Shown piece after piece: positions 22,071-34,296 of a stretch of DNA of 64,000 nucleotides; the first letter of the stretch is position 1; every line of letters starts with the position of its first letter. The position numbers and the translations under genes were made by a program. Origin of the DNA: Phaffia rhodozyma. Taxonomy: Eukaryota > Basidiomycota > Tremellomycetes > Cystofilobasidiales > Mrakiaceae. The DNA is taken from contig JACGZH010000004.1 in NCBI GenBank assembly GCA_014706385.1, forward strand, positions 1,240,001 to 1,304,000, in the 5' to 3' direction. The notes under the pieces are model-generated. The model had not been told where the DNA came from. It searched no databases and worked only from the letters and a program-made list of their open reading frames with translations.

Positions 22071-23305
22071 ATGTACACGACATATCGACAATCCTCCTTC
22101 TCGTCTTCTCCCTTCCGAGTAGCCCTCTCGCTCATACTCCACCTGGCCCTCGTCATTCTTCTCATCTTCCCCACATTTTCTGCACCCTTTTTGAAGAGCT
22201 TCTACTTCATCCGGACAGCTTCATCATCGAGCGCAACGGTCTACGGAGCGTTCGGATCCTGTACAGAAGGAACCGGAGGAAAGTGCACTTCGTTCAAAGT
22301 GGGTTGGGATGGTGGAGATATCTTTGCGCCACAATGGTTGATTTCTGTAAGCACTTTTCTCTGTCTTCTGTCTAGTCTTATGTATGAATCTTGTCTAAGT
22401 TCCCTCTGTTCTTCGACCCTCGTTCAATCAGGCTATGGTCACCTGGCTTCCTGCCTTTGGTCTTTCAATCATCACTTTGCTCGTCACTCTCCCCGCTTTG
22501 TTCAGGCGCCCTATCGTTCTCGGTCAGTCTATACTATTCTCTTTGCTCTCGGACTCATGACGTATCAGTCTGTTCAAAGTTCATGCTCATATCATTCCTT
22601 AACCCAACCCATCAAACCTAAAAGGTCTTTGGAGAATCTTGGATTTCTTCACTTCGTTAGCAACAAGTCTCTCTTTTGGTTTCACTCTGTCCTTGATGAT
22701 GTAGGTATCTGTCCATCATCTCATAACTGTTTCTGAGATCGCTCAAATTTTACTAATGGCTCTCCTCGGCTTTGACCACCGATCCATCACAGCCGTGCAA
22801 AGGCTGAGTTGAAGGCTGCCGGTTACACGTAAATACTTCCTTTCCCTCTTTCACTTTATTTACCGAGCATTCTCAGACTCTTCTGACCACCGATTCTTCT
22901 TTCTCTCGATTTCTCCTCAGCACATCATCATATGGCTCTGCGCTCTGGATAGGCGCTGCAGCACTAGGTGTCTCAATCCTTATCTCATTTGTCGGTCCAC
23001 CCATCATCGTCCGTGCGGTCTTCGAATCTCTACCTACCGGCCCCGGAGTCAACGACATAGGATATGTAGATCATTCCCAACCACGAGGGTTCGTAGGTTA
23101 CGAAGGATCTCCGGCTCCAATTGACTCGCAAAGACATATTGGCGAATATCAGGAGCAGGAGCAAGAGCCGGTGGCGGGCAGAGGAGGATGGTTCGCGAGA
23201 TTCGACAGAAAGAAAAGAGCGCAGGAGAAAGAGTTGGAGAGAGAGGAGCAGGAGAAATCAGACAGAGATCGAAGGGAGGGTAGAATCGCCGAGGCAATCG
23301 TTTAA
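22071..23305 (+). CDS. SUR7/PalI-family (claudin-like) membrane protein
   Basis: The start MYTTYRQSSF leads into a first membrane helix (VALSLILHLALVILLIF), an extracellular loop with TVYGAFGSCTEGTGGKCTSFKVGWDGG (the W/GxCxxxxxxC pattern of the SUR7/PalI claudin-like family), then AMVTWLPAFGLSIITLLVTLPALF after an intron at 22349-22432, RAKAELKAAGY, and a last helix SALWIGAAALGVSILISFVG. The C-terminal tail is long, Gln/Glu/Arg-rich and ends at TAA 23303. Four-helix proteins of this type sit in the plasma membrane: SUR7 members mark eisosomes; PalI/Rim9 members serve the ambient-pH signalling pathway. The extended hydrophilic tail leans towards PalI/Rim9 but does not prove it. Four introns are likely; the region 22525-22790 between helices 2/3 and RAKAEL holds one or two whose borders I could not fix. 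Confidence 0.75.
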
Positions 23306-23729
23306 TACCTTTGACAGTTTCTTTCTCGTAATATGTTTTTCCCACTGTAATTCTTTATCAATTTATCCGGACTTTGCACTGCAATTCGTGTAGATCATTT
23401 TTGATCGATGTAATAGAACATAGTTTATCTCTTGCACTTTTCTGTTCATCTACTCTTGCTGTATTTTTATTGCTCAACAGACGATGTGGACCTTATCTCT
23501 CCTTAACGATTTCGATGTTCCTGTACGCTCCGATGAGCTTCTGGTTTTTTTATCCAACAGAATTGAACCGAAATAAAACCAGTATACAATTCCGACAGAA
23601 CGATGATTTACATCATCAAATATTTCAACAGACTGATGAATAAATAAGACACAGAAAAACGGCGCAAGATATGCGCAAGGCAACAACGAAACTATCATAT
23701 TCGCTTCGACAGGTGATGATCAACACATC
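23306..23729. other. Convergent intergenic region
   Basis: T-rich 3' flank of the SUR7/PalI-like gene and A-rich 3' flank of the carboxypeptidase gene. AATAAA-like motifs occur on both strands (for example 23573-23577 and 23638-23645). No gene seen. Confidence 0.35.
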
Positions 23730-26700
23730 CTAAAATCCTTCATCGGTCTTGATGTCATCGAACAGCAAAATCAACTCTACATGCCGAGAAAGACCGATCG
23801 TACATCAATGAAAATTGCAACCAAAACAGATCAGCGCCATATACATATTCCAACATCTGGTGATATGTACTAGATAAATTGACGCACCATGGTACCAGGC
23901 CAAGCCTTCGAGATGTGTTTTAAACAAGATTTTTTCATCAACCGTGTGAGCCGCAAAGGATGTGCCAATCTAACCGGATGATAAACAACGTGTTGGACAG
24001 TGATCAGTGAATGAAGTCATGAAAACCTTCGAATCGAGGACAAGACACGCACTCGTCGGGGGACGAATCGGTAAATATTTTTGGTCAAGTCCCAGTACCA
24101 CTTGGTGTCTCTGTATAGCCCGGAAAACATTTTGTTTCCATCGAACGTCATCAGCGATAAGAAAGAGAGCAGAGAACAAAGAGCAGACGTACGTGTTTCC
24201 AGTAGCAGCCGAGGGTGAGACGATAACCTCATCCTCTCCATCTTTCTCAAAGACTCGTCTAGACGCCCATCCAAACAGATCCCAAGCCTGTCCGTGAACA
24301 GGGGTCAAAGGAGCCGGTGCGAGCGGATCATCTCCTTGGATATCAATTCGGATCGTACCATCTGAACCCTCGTGCAAGACGGTTTTGTTGAAAGAGATCA
24401 ACGTAAAGTTGTAAGCCTCAGCGGTAGGAAGAATGGAGTCAGTGTAGATGTCGAGAACAGTCTCAGCTACAAGAAGAGGAGATAGATATCAAAATTCTGG
24501 TCAGTCAAGATTGAAACAAAAAGATAGTAATAGTTCTGTCTTACGAGACTGAGAGAAGTCGATTCGAGAGTTGAAGACAGCTCTGGCAGATTCAGGCAAT
24601 GCGTTCTGTGAGATGAGATTAATCCCCAAGGACTGGTCAACAACGTCGCTCAAAATACAAAATCCAATGAATCTCTGATGCCTACTAATTTGTGACCTGA
24701 CACAACATATTGTCAAGGAACAAGATAAGAATCAGCGTTGTTGGAATATTGTAGAACCAGAATACTGATCAAGTGCTTACCTCCAGAAATCAAAGTCACC
24801 GCCTTACTGGTCCTGACCAAAAACTCTCCTGCCATTCTACCTCTGACTTCAGCGTAGGCAGCAGCCAGCTTGTCCAGAGCCTTCTGGGTTTGCTTTCCCT
24901 GCAAACCCTTCTTGAGCCCTGTGGAAACAATTCAGATTGAGAATTAGTATTCAATCAGATCAGTGTGCGATTTTGAGGATGAACAAAACGATGCGAACAG
25001 GAGGGAACGAGCGAGGGGACACCATGAGTGGCAACGCAGTTCATGTAACCGTAAACAGGCGAAGAAGTGTGCAAGGTGGGCGGGAAGAGGTTGGCGTCTC
25101 TGCAAACAATACGCATTGAACACCAGTTTGTCAGTTTCAGATGATTCTCGATTAAATTAGCTCATCAAGAGAGAGAGAGAGAGCGCACTCGACAGAAGCG
25201 ACAATCCTACTAAGGATACCAATACCGGTATGCACGGAAGGCGTTGAACTGATCCGAGGACATGAACGAGTTAGTCGAGCAAAGACGTAGCGCTCCAGCA
25301 CACAAGGAATACATACCTGTGTCCACCTTCAGTCTCGACCAGAATTGCCGGGCTCACGTTTCCTTTCTCTGCTGTTCCAGGCAAAATCCAGAGCTTCCCG
25401 TACTTCTCTTCAACTCCGGATCCACCTTCATCTACTAGCATCGCAACACCGTTTGGGCCGTAGGTATCCAGGAGATGCTTTCCAATAGCAGATGCACCTT
25501 GAGGCCCACCAATCTCCTCACTTGGATTATTCGAAACCAAAATCTGATGATTAGCTCGATCTTCTCTGCGAAAATATCATTTCGATGACAAAGACTTACT
25601 CAAACCCGAAGGCAAGGACTAATAATGACCGGAAAATGACGACGTGGAAAAAATCAGGATGATGACATTCAGAAGGAGACACACGATGGAATTGACTGAC
25701 CGAGCGTTCGCCTATTCTTCCAGCCTTGCTCGAGCCTATGTTCTAAAGCAGTCATGATGGCAATCAAAGAGTTTTTGCAGTCACTGGATCCTCGGCTACA
25801 TTTGGCGAGATCATCAATGATAAGAGATAGGAAAATGAGATGACGCTCGATTTCGACAATAATCGATTAGAACGAATCACTTACCCCCAAATATATTCGC
25901 CGCTGGAAGTTTCGAATTCAATTCATGTTTCGTGTGAGCTTATCATCCATTGTTAGATGTACAGATACACACGGGACTGACTCGAAAACTCCCTTGAACG
26001 GTGGATAAGTCCATCTATCGAGGGTTGAATCCGGCGCAGGAACAACATCTTGGTGGGCAGCTGTGAGAATGATAGATCGTTGGATCTAATTAGCTTATTT
26101 GTCTCGCCAACAAATGAAAAGAACATGGAGAACAAGCGGAGAGCCATACTGAGAACCAGAGGTTTTAGCTTGGGCTCCGATCCTCGGAGGGTGTAAACCA
26201 GGTTGAATCGGTGCTAATCATCCATACAAGATGAAGGAATATGTTCAGAATAGAGCACGAAAGTAGAGGCCCAGGAGTGCTTGAAATCAGAAGCTCACCG
26301 GGTTGGCTAGCGTCGTCTTTTCATAGCTGTAGATGTAGAGGAAGATTGGTGACGAATGAGAAGAGTTAGTTTACAGTTCACGACCAGATCTCGAACGTGT
26401 CTCTCATGAACGTGACCAACTCACATCAACGGATAAGTTTCTTCCAGATAGGCATGCAGCTTTTTGAATCCATCGAATCTCACATCATAACCTTCTCCTT
26501 CTTCGAACTTTGCGTTAGTCATATCATCGTAGCTCTGGGTTGGAATTCTGATAGCTCCTAGGAAACGCTCAACCTCCTTAGCCTTGAACGTGTCATTCTC
26601 AAAGATGAAATCGCTTCGAGCAGTGTCGGAGATGTATGGAACGGCGGGAGCCTGCACACAAGCATTGGATACCGCAGGACCAGAGAGAGCGATCGATGGA

Positions 26701-26873
26701 GTGTTGTCTGTAAAGTTAGAAAAGGTGTGATGGGCAACAGGGAGCAAAAGGAGAGTTCCAGTGATGAGGAGGGCTCGTCTAAGGGGAGTATAGGTCGTCG
26801 GGGTTGGCCGAGAAGACGTAGGCAGAGGAATAGGAGCCGCTGCCTTCTCGGAGATGGGTTCTATAGATGACAT
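23730..26873 (-). CDS. CPS1: Vacuolar carboxypeptidase S (M20 metallopeptidase)
   Basis: Zinc-dependent peptidase of the M20A family that removes C-terminal residues from short peptides, often with Gly next to last. The start MSSIEPISEK at 26873 gives a short cytosolic tail, one membrane anchor (ALLITGTLLLLPVAHHTF), then the lumenal enzyme: RFLGAIRIPTQSYDDM, the metal-binding histidine in AHQDVVPAPDSTLDRW, the GRGSSDCKNSL block (bridging Asp), NNPSEEIGGPQGA, and a C-terminal end ...DDIKTDEGF before TAG at 23730. Type-II anchor topology matches yeast Cps1, which reaches the vacuole by the multivesicular-body route. About twelve introns; a micro-exon around GRGSSDC cannot be excluded. The next gene in this strand, NAA30, ends 239 bases upstream of the ATG. 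Confidence 0.9.
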
Positions 26874-27111
26874 TATCGATTGTAAACGGATCTGACAAGA
26901 CAAAGAAGTAGAAGGTGATGGATAGAAAGAGAAAGGAAAACTGGAGGAAGAAGAAACCGAACGAAAGAAGAAAGACCATTCTTTATTTATACAACGTTCT
27001 ATCCTGGCTCAACGGTCAAATCCGATCGGCCTTGTCCGTTCTGTTTCCTCAGTTTGTCTCACTCCTCATCCTTGCTTTTCTCCTTATCGGGCCTGCTGAA
27101 AAACATTGCCA

Positions 27112-28669
27112 TCAGACAATCCCAAAACTAGCCGGTATAGAGCTCGGTAAGATCATGTCGTCTTGACTCGCTCCTTCTTCCCAGCTCCCACCGCTCCCGT
27201 CCCTTTGCTCTTCGGGCCGTGATGAGTGTTGTATTGATGATTGTCTTGATGATGAAGACGATGGAGATAGATCCTGTCCCTGGGAAGTCCTTGATGGATG
27301 CTGAGGTGGAGGAGGAAACGAGTTAGTCGAGAACATATTTAGAGGTCGTGAAGGTTCAGGTCGACGTGGATTCAATATGGGAAGGATCAAGCGGTGGCTG
27401 TTTCATTTCACCATCGATCATTTTTGTCGCAACGGCCAGGAAGCTTGTCAGTCGATGCACATCTCGGAGCACTCGTAAGTACATATATAGAAAGTGATCA
27501 CGCACGCATCTTTGCCCTATAAACCCGGCCGAGCCAGCATGAGTTGAAAAGTATCATCTTAGTATTCGTTCAAAACGGGACGATCATCTGAATAGAGAGG
27601 AAGTTGTGCATTCAACTTACATTCAGATAGAACCTGAACAATCGTTTTTCCTTCATAAAACCCATACTTGAATATAATGCTAATGCTCCCAGGTTGTCAA
27701 ATTCGGTTTCCAACGCGATCTGTTAATATCGAGAGCGATATAATCATGCTCGTTTGAACGTCAGACCAACAGGTTCTTTGTGTACGTGATGAAAACAGAC
27801 GTAAGTTGGAAAGCATACCTCTTCCGAACCATTAGCAGTCATTACCTCTATCGCTATCTCTACTAGCCGACTAGCGATCTTTCGTTTTCGATACTGTTTA
27901 TCCACACTAAGCATAGCGATGTATCCTCGCTCGCGCTTCATCCGGTGCATCTCTTGTTTGCATACGACGATACCGATAGGGAGAGCGGGGTTCAGAGAAG
28001 AATATGCCTGCCGAAGACAAATAGAGTCAGCGATTGAACATAACAAGGGAGCTTTGGAGAACGCCTCGAGTTCTCACGAAGTACGCCAAGTTGGGCCTGT
28101 AACAGAATGAAAAGCGATTTATCATTTCGAACGTTCAGCGATTGACCGGCTTCGGTACCAGCATAAGCCCTATGGACATCATCAAGGTCGTTGCTCACCA
28201 CTGGTGTAGGAAATATCTGAGATCACGATTGAGTTGTGAAACCAAGTTGTGAAAGAGGTCAGTCGTCTGTTTCAAGACGTGATAGACGTATCGTGCGACA
28301 ATCAGAGGCAAACCTATATGTATAGACCTGTTCAAGTTCAATGCAGAGAAGGGCTAAGTACAATTGAAGGCTCTTGGGCAAAGGCGACAAGCAAAGACGT
28401 ACTGTGTATGGCTCGCTTAATTCGGTCTCAACTAGCCTCATCACATGCTCAATCTCGTGTTCTCCTCCATATGGTCGATACATGATCTCTTCTGTTCGAT
28501 CCTCCTCAGTATTCATATGGTTGTTTGATGGTACTTCCAAGGAAGCATTTGAACGAGGCATTAGTTGATGTTCAGACAGATCTAAACTTGAAGACGGACT
28601 AGCAGGGGAAGAAAAAGCGTCAAGGTCAGGAGAATACAAGCTAAGAGACGATGGCAATGAAGATTCCAT
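27112..28669 (-). CDS. NAA30: NatC N-terminal acetyltransferase catalytic subunit
   Basis: GNAT-fold enzyme that acetylates Met-hydrophobic N-termini (yeast Mak3). Eight exons sum to 903 bases, 300 residues: 28403-28669, 28314-28327, 28199-28216, 28078-28096, 27819-28007, 27621-27719, 27506-27516 and 27112-27397. Four are micro-exons (14, 18, 19 and 11 bases), and all phases close exactly. They complete the family-specific segment SEPYT-VYTYRYFLHQW-PNLAYF and the end FYLN-GKDA-HRLILP, where yeast Mak3 has equivalent text. Other motifs: IPIGIVVCK, RERGYIAMLSVDKQYRKRKIASRL, ETEFDNLGALALYSSMGF. The usual acetyl-CoA loop R-x-x-G-x-A here reads RKRKIA, with Lys in place of Gly. The N-terminus (about 70 residues) and C-terminus (about 85) are Ser/Pro-rich extensions. 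Divergent from the U-box gene, 170 bases apart. Confidence 0.92.
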
Positions 28670-28839
28670 CACGACTGTATGTGGATGGCGATGATGGAAG
28701 GATGCAAGAACACAGTCGAGAAGAAACCTCAACTTTCAATCGTCAACCTTCCATCATAACCATCATTCTCCTTCCTCTCGATCATTCCGATACATCGTCG
28801 CGTCGTCCGTATCGGGTCTGATCTCTTGTACTATCTTAC

Positions 28840-31800
28840 ATGTCTGTTCCTCAGTCAGTTTCCAAGAAGAATCCGGAAGCTGCAGCTCGTGCTCGAGCAC
28901 ATCGTGCTCAGAAAGAGGCAGCCGTTCAGCAGGTCAACAACGCATCCGCTCCTCTGGCTTCTCAACCTCGACCACCTCCTTCTCCCGGTCCTTCTTACTA
29001 CACTCCTGGCAACGACAGTTATAGAACCGGTAATTCTTTTGTAGGGGGATCGGTTCAACAGTATGAGTATTCCAACCGTTCTTCAAACCCAGCTCATCAA
29101 TATCAACAACCTCCTCAGCCATATCTCTCTTCCCAAGCACCTCGGCCTCACCCGGGATCAACACTCCAAGAACAGTCGCAGAGAAGCTCATACCATCAGC
29201 CTCAGCCTCAGGTTTTCTCCGGGGGTCACACTGGGGGAGCTGAGAGACCAATCTCTATTGTCGGTCCGCCAAAGGCGGCGATGATGCGGCCGCCCACCAT
29301 CTCTGCCTCATCTTCGTCTAGCTCTCTTCCTCTCTCGGCAGCTTACAATCTTGAACGAGATACAACCAGACCTATAGATCAGCCCTCTTCTGCTCCTGCT
29401 CCTGCTCCTGCTCTTGTTTCTTCAAGACTTGGTTCTTCAGGCCATCCTAATTCTCAACCTGTGTACCAATCGCAGCCTCAACCTCAACCTCAACCTCAGC
29501 TTCGACCTGTATCACAATCTCAACCGCAGTACCATCAACAGGGGTATGCTTTACAGCCTGTAGAAACAAACAGTTCGAACGCGCACTACTTGGCGTCTGA
29601 AGGAACAGGTTCCATTATGGGATCGGCTGGCGGATCAAGCATTAGATCTGGAGCAAGTTCTTCATATATCGGGTCGATCAAGCGACATACGGATCGACTG
29701 TTAAGTACGTTCTTTCACAAACCTATCCAGTTGAATGCGATTACGCCAAGATTAATTATGATTCATACTCTTCGATCTATATTGCGCCGTTTAGATCTTT
29801 CGAGAAGTAAGTACCATAATCGCCCTGTCATGGAGATCGCTGAGGTTGGTGATTGCCTACAGGGATTCATCATGTTCACGCACTGTTTGTGATCCATAGG
29901 CTTGAGAAACATGCTCCTGCGAAGGACTCACGTTGGTAAGTCTCCATTCAACTCCCTAACTGTGTCTCGTTTTGCTTTTGCTGATAGCGACTTGTCTCAG
30001 ATCAACATTTAGGTCATGTTGTTCATGCTATTGAAATCTTTTCGAGCAATTTGAACGGACACGTGAGTGATTCTTGTTTGAACATTCATATCAGACTTAC
30101 TGAATGACAAATCTCACTTTCTGCAAACCAGATCGGCCGTCTAGAGGCTAGAGAACTGGACCTCACAGGACAAGAGAGTCGCGCATTGGGTATGTTGTAC
30201 TGAAAGTTTTGTAATCTAGAAGAAGATACATGTGAGGCTTGCAGCTAAGACTAGGGATCGCTCTTTTGGAACTCAGCGTCTGTTGCGCGAGATTTCGAGA
30301 AAGCCGCGGTGAGTGATTGTTTTCCCTTCAGTGTTTTTGAGAAAATGATACGTCTGGGTCCTGAGAAATTCGTGTTGTCTGATTACTTTTAAATAAATTC
30401 TCTTGCTGGATGATGTGGCCTGACTCCAAAGATTTGGATGGAGGAGAATCAGCAGTATGTGAACTTAGTAGCACTCAGATCCTTCTCTGTTTGCAAACTA
30501 CATATTGATTGCTCGATCTGTGTTAGGAACATCACCTATAACTGGCCTCCTGCCAAGACGGCCAAGGTTCTAAAAGAGCTGGATGACGGGCTCACAAAGT
30601 GTCAGTCCATTTGATTGACACAAGTCATACGAATATTAGTATATATGAAATGCGGCCTAACCTGAACAATATATACTTATCCTTTTGGATCTTGTAGCCT
30701 TCACGGCAAAATTAGGGGTTGCCATCTTTGAGTCTCTCCAAGTAAGTGGCTCTTTGTCGGTCTCGTCATCAAACATGCAATCAAGATGCCGATCTTCTTA
30801 CTTGATTGCTTCGATGTTTCAGGATACTCGACATATCTCCATGCATATCACCCGTCAGATCGAGGGTTTAGAGGCCGATTTACCAGGAATGATCAAACGT
30901 ATCGTTGCACAGGCCAATTCGGAGACGATCGAGAAGACAATTCAAAGATTGAGGATAGAGGAGGATGCGCTGAAGCCTTTGCAAGGATCCTATGGAGGCA
31001 ATGGAAGACCTGGGGGAGGCAGCGAGTTCAGATCAGGCTATGGAGGAGGAGAAGGTTCGTTGATCATTTTCAGCAAAGTTACAGTGTTCATTTATATCGG
31101 ACTAAACGTTTGGGAAACACCCTTTCTGCAGCTGAGAAAAGTGAGTTAGCTCAGCAACCCGGTCGTTATATACTCTGTTACTCTAGCTAATAACTTTTAT
31201 ATCTTTCTCTTCCAAAGCCATACAGAGTCTGATCGACGCGCTCGAGACCCAACGGCAAGCTCAAATCGAGAAGGAAGAACGACAGGCAGCCAACGACCGA
31301 ATCAGCTCATCTCATGGCGCTCAACAATCGACAGGATATCCTGGTCAGCTTCAACAGCCTTCTAATCTACCGATAGCAGGACCAACCGGAGGACCGTTTT
31401 CCCACCAGCCGCCTCAAGCTGTTCTTCGAGACGACGCTTCTCTTAGATCAACAAGAAGCGACTCGACGACGACGCTAGGTGCATCTGGAGGGTTGAACAT
31501 TTCGGGGATAGTTCTGCCAGGCTCGATGGGTGAAAAAGCTGTCACCAGTTCAGAGAAGCATGGCGCCTGGGGGGAGGATGCGAAAAACGAGGGAGGAGGA
31601 ATCTCATTTCACCCTAGTTTGTCTATTTGTCTATCTGCTTCATTCTCGACCACAACTGATCAGGGATGTTCTTTTTTCACCCGAAAAACAACAGTCGACC
31701 CCATAAGCAAGATGGAATTGGTTGATCCTGTGCTGGCTAGCGATGGGTATGTGCGGTTGTTCTACTTTGTCCTTAACATGAAGACGTCTAACAAGCTCCA

Positions 31801-33648
31801 TTATCCTCAAAAGCTTCATCCATGATCGGTTCACTTTACTCACACACAAACCAAACCATCCAACCAAGCCAAACGAACCGCTCCGGATACTAGGTGACAT
31901 TGGTCAACTTCGAACCGCCATCTTCGTTCGGTACCCAGAGCGGAAGGACGAATGTTTTTCTCGCCGAGCTCAATTCACAGAGGAGGCCGTGAGACATTCG
32001 TCTGATTTCTTCTTTGCAGAAGTTGGAGATGTCTTGGAAAAATTATCTGCTGTATTGAGTTGGAAGGCTGGCGAAGAGGTTCGTTTAGTTTTTTTATCTG
32101 TTTATAAAAAATCTAACACTTGGCAGAGAAATAAACTAAAAACACGACTTAAACGAAGTATAGGACGCAGGCTTGCTGGTGAGACGAGGGATTATCAGAT
32201 GGCGTATTCGGCATCTGACTGGTGCATTGTCCGACTTCCAGACCGCTCTCCTGCTGTCCCCTACGCTTCCGATCTATCGGCTGCTTGCTCTCGTTCATCT
32301 CGAACTCCATGCTTACCCGGATGCGTTAGACGCTGTAGAGCATGCGCTGAGGACTGATGGATCTGACTCCATAGCGCTCGCCGTCAGAGCGGTCATATAT
32401 GCTGACCAAGGCAAGTTGACTGAAGCCAGACGAGTGCTTGACGTCGCTTCTTCTTCGGCAAACAAAGAGGGCAAAGAATGGTCCCAGGAGTCAAGGACGT
32501 CGAAGGCAGTTTATTCACCAAAGCCAAATAGGACGCCGGATACGGCTTTGCCTTTGTTGTGGGATGTATCCCATCTCATGGTGGTCAGCCTGCTTCTCTT
32601 TTCTCTTTCCATTTGTTCATAATGATGAAGTACTGTGCTTATTTGTTCCTAATTTGGCTGATAGGGTTTCGCATTCCTAGCACTTGGAGAGTCTGTCAAG
32701 TAAGTTCTCTGGCAAAGAGGTCTCAACCTGCGATGGTCGACGTACATGCGTTAATTTGTTCTCTCTCCTGTCATGCAAAGAGCGGCTGCTCACCTAGCAA
32801 AAGCAGTGGAAAAGGCACCTGGAGGAGATTGTTTCTCTCGGGCACTATGGGGTGAGACTACGTTCTTTTTCAAATCCTCATTTCTATGAATATAAAAACA
32901 CTGACAGATGTGAAATTTTCGATGGAACAGGCTACACACTCGTGGAGTCAGTAGAAAATCCATGTTTTTTCCCGCCAACACTCAAATCTTTTCTAAACTC
33001 TGTCTTGTCAATATTCACTCGAACCCATCAGAAGTGCAGATGGCGATACGAAAGAAGAAGGTTGGCGAGAATTAGAAGCCAGTTTGAAACTCGCCGGTGA
33101 TATCGGTTCTCGAGTGTTCATAGGTGAAGAATCCGAAGGACTCGGTCCAACCCACAAACCGCTTCAATGTGTGTTGGCCTATATCTATTTCTTTCTTGTT
33201 CTTCCATTCGCTGACCCAGATGATATCGATCTGTCTCAAACTCAAGCTGCGGTGGGAGTTCTCTTGGCCCAAGTGACAGCGATCGATGATAAAGAATCCG
33301 CAAAGACGATTTTGATCGAGTCCCTCTCGTTAGCCCATCCAGGAAAACGTCAGACGTCAAACGAACAAGGCTTTCTCGCTCGGATGTATGCCGAGACGGG
33401 GGATTTCGAGATGGCGAGAGCCGGGTATGATATGGCGGTTGCGATCGCTTCACAAGCTGGTAGATCAGAGTAAGTCTCATCTTCTTGTTTCCCCACTCCT
33501 CTTCTCATTCCTTTTCTGTCCATCTTCTTTCCTTGTTATCGAATAGGAGAACGGAGTGCATCTGTCGAAACTGACGGAGCTGACTGATTATTAAAACAGG
33601 GAACGAGCGGCGTTGATGGGCGAGCGAGCGATGTACGGCGTTGCATAA
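28840..33648 (+). CDS. U-box protein with N-terminal helical region and C-terminal TPR-like repeats
   Basis: Exon 1 (28840-29704) starts MSVPQSVSKKNPEAAARARAHR and is Pro/Gln/Ser-rich, with PQ repeats near 29475-29505 and PA repeats near 29390-29415. A 12-base micro-exon (29795-29806) and several short exons then encode a helical region (DQHLGHVVHAIEIFSSNLNG; GRLEARELDLTGQESRAL; AEKAIQSLIDALETQRQAQ-type coil). Next is a U-box-like block: ISFHPIDPISKMELVDPV, LASDGFIHDRFTLL, then NEPLRILGDIGQLRTAI, fitting the E3-ligase U-box consensus from the DPI through DPV-SxG-hydrophobic-R to the closing NxPL...LRxAI. The rest has helical pairs typical of TPR units (LVRRGIIRWRIRHLTGAL; AYPDALDAVEHALRTDG; MYAETGDFEMARAGYDMA). 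Likely a ubiquitin ligase that binds chaperones or other partners through its repeats; this is inference. Gene stop is TAA at 33646. Some internal junctions are uncertain. Confidence 0.7.
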
Positions 33649-34296
33649 GACCTTCCACCTTCTGCCAATAGATGGGCGATTCTGTTGGTTTGACCTTCAG
33701 GAACAGATTGTGAAAGAGAGTGCCTGTGTATGATTTATATAGAATATAGGCTCCTCGAGGCACGGTCAAAGCACAACAAGTAAAGACACTGTCCGTTCAA
33801 ACAGTGAACATTCTCAATATCGGATGTAGCAGAAACGGTGGTAGGAGTCAAGAACAAAAAGGTAACTAAGGGTATCACGAAGAAGATCTCTCGTCGAGTA
33901 TCGAGTCAAGATAAAGAAGATATGGATGAGAAGAAAGTGTAAGAGGAGTATGATGATATGCTCTATGAACAAAAAGGGTGACACGATGCAGATGTATGAG
34001 ACAACATATTTTAAAAACAAGGGAGATGATAGCATGGACAGCTGAATGGACGAGATCAAAAACAGAAGATGATCGGACGGCCATGATTCTTCTAGAAAGG
34101 AAGATGCATACGAGGCGGACTGTGCGATGACCAACGACCACGATTGACGACAACATAGATCCGAAAGCGAGTGAGGACAAGAACAAAGATAAGAAAAAGA
34201 TTTACAGAAGAGACTTGGCAGACAGGAAGGAAGTAAGCGAACAACAAAGGTTAGAAAGAACGAAGCAACCTTCAACGGTTGAAAGGATTTAAGTGG
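33649..34296. other. Convergent intergenic region
   Basis: About 650 bases with no supportable gene. - strand frames at 33814-34275 are rich in Leu/Ser/Phe because the + strand is AG-rich here; they lack family motifs. Likely 3' untranslated sequence of both converging genes. Confidence 0.35.
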
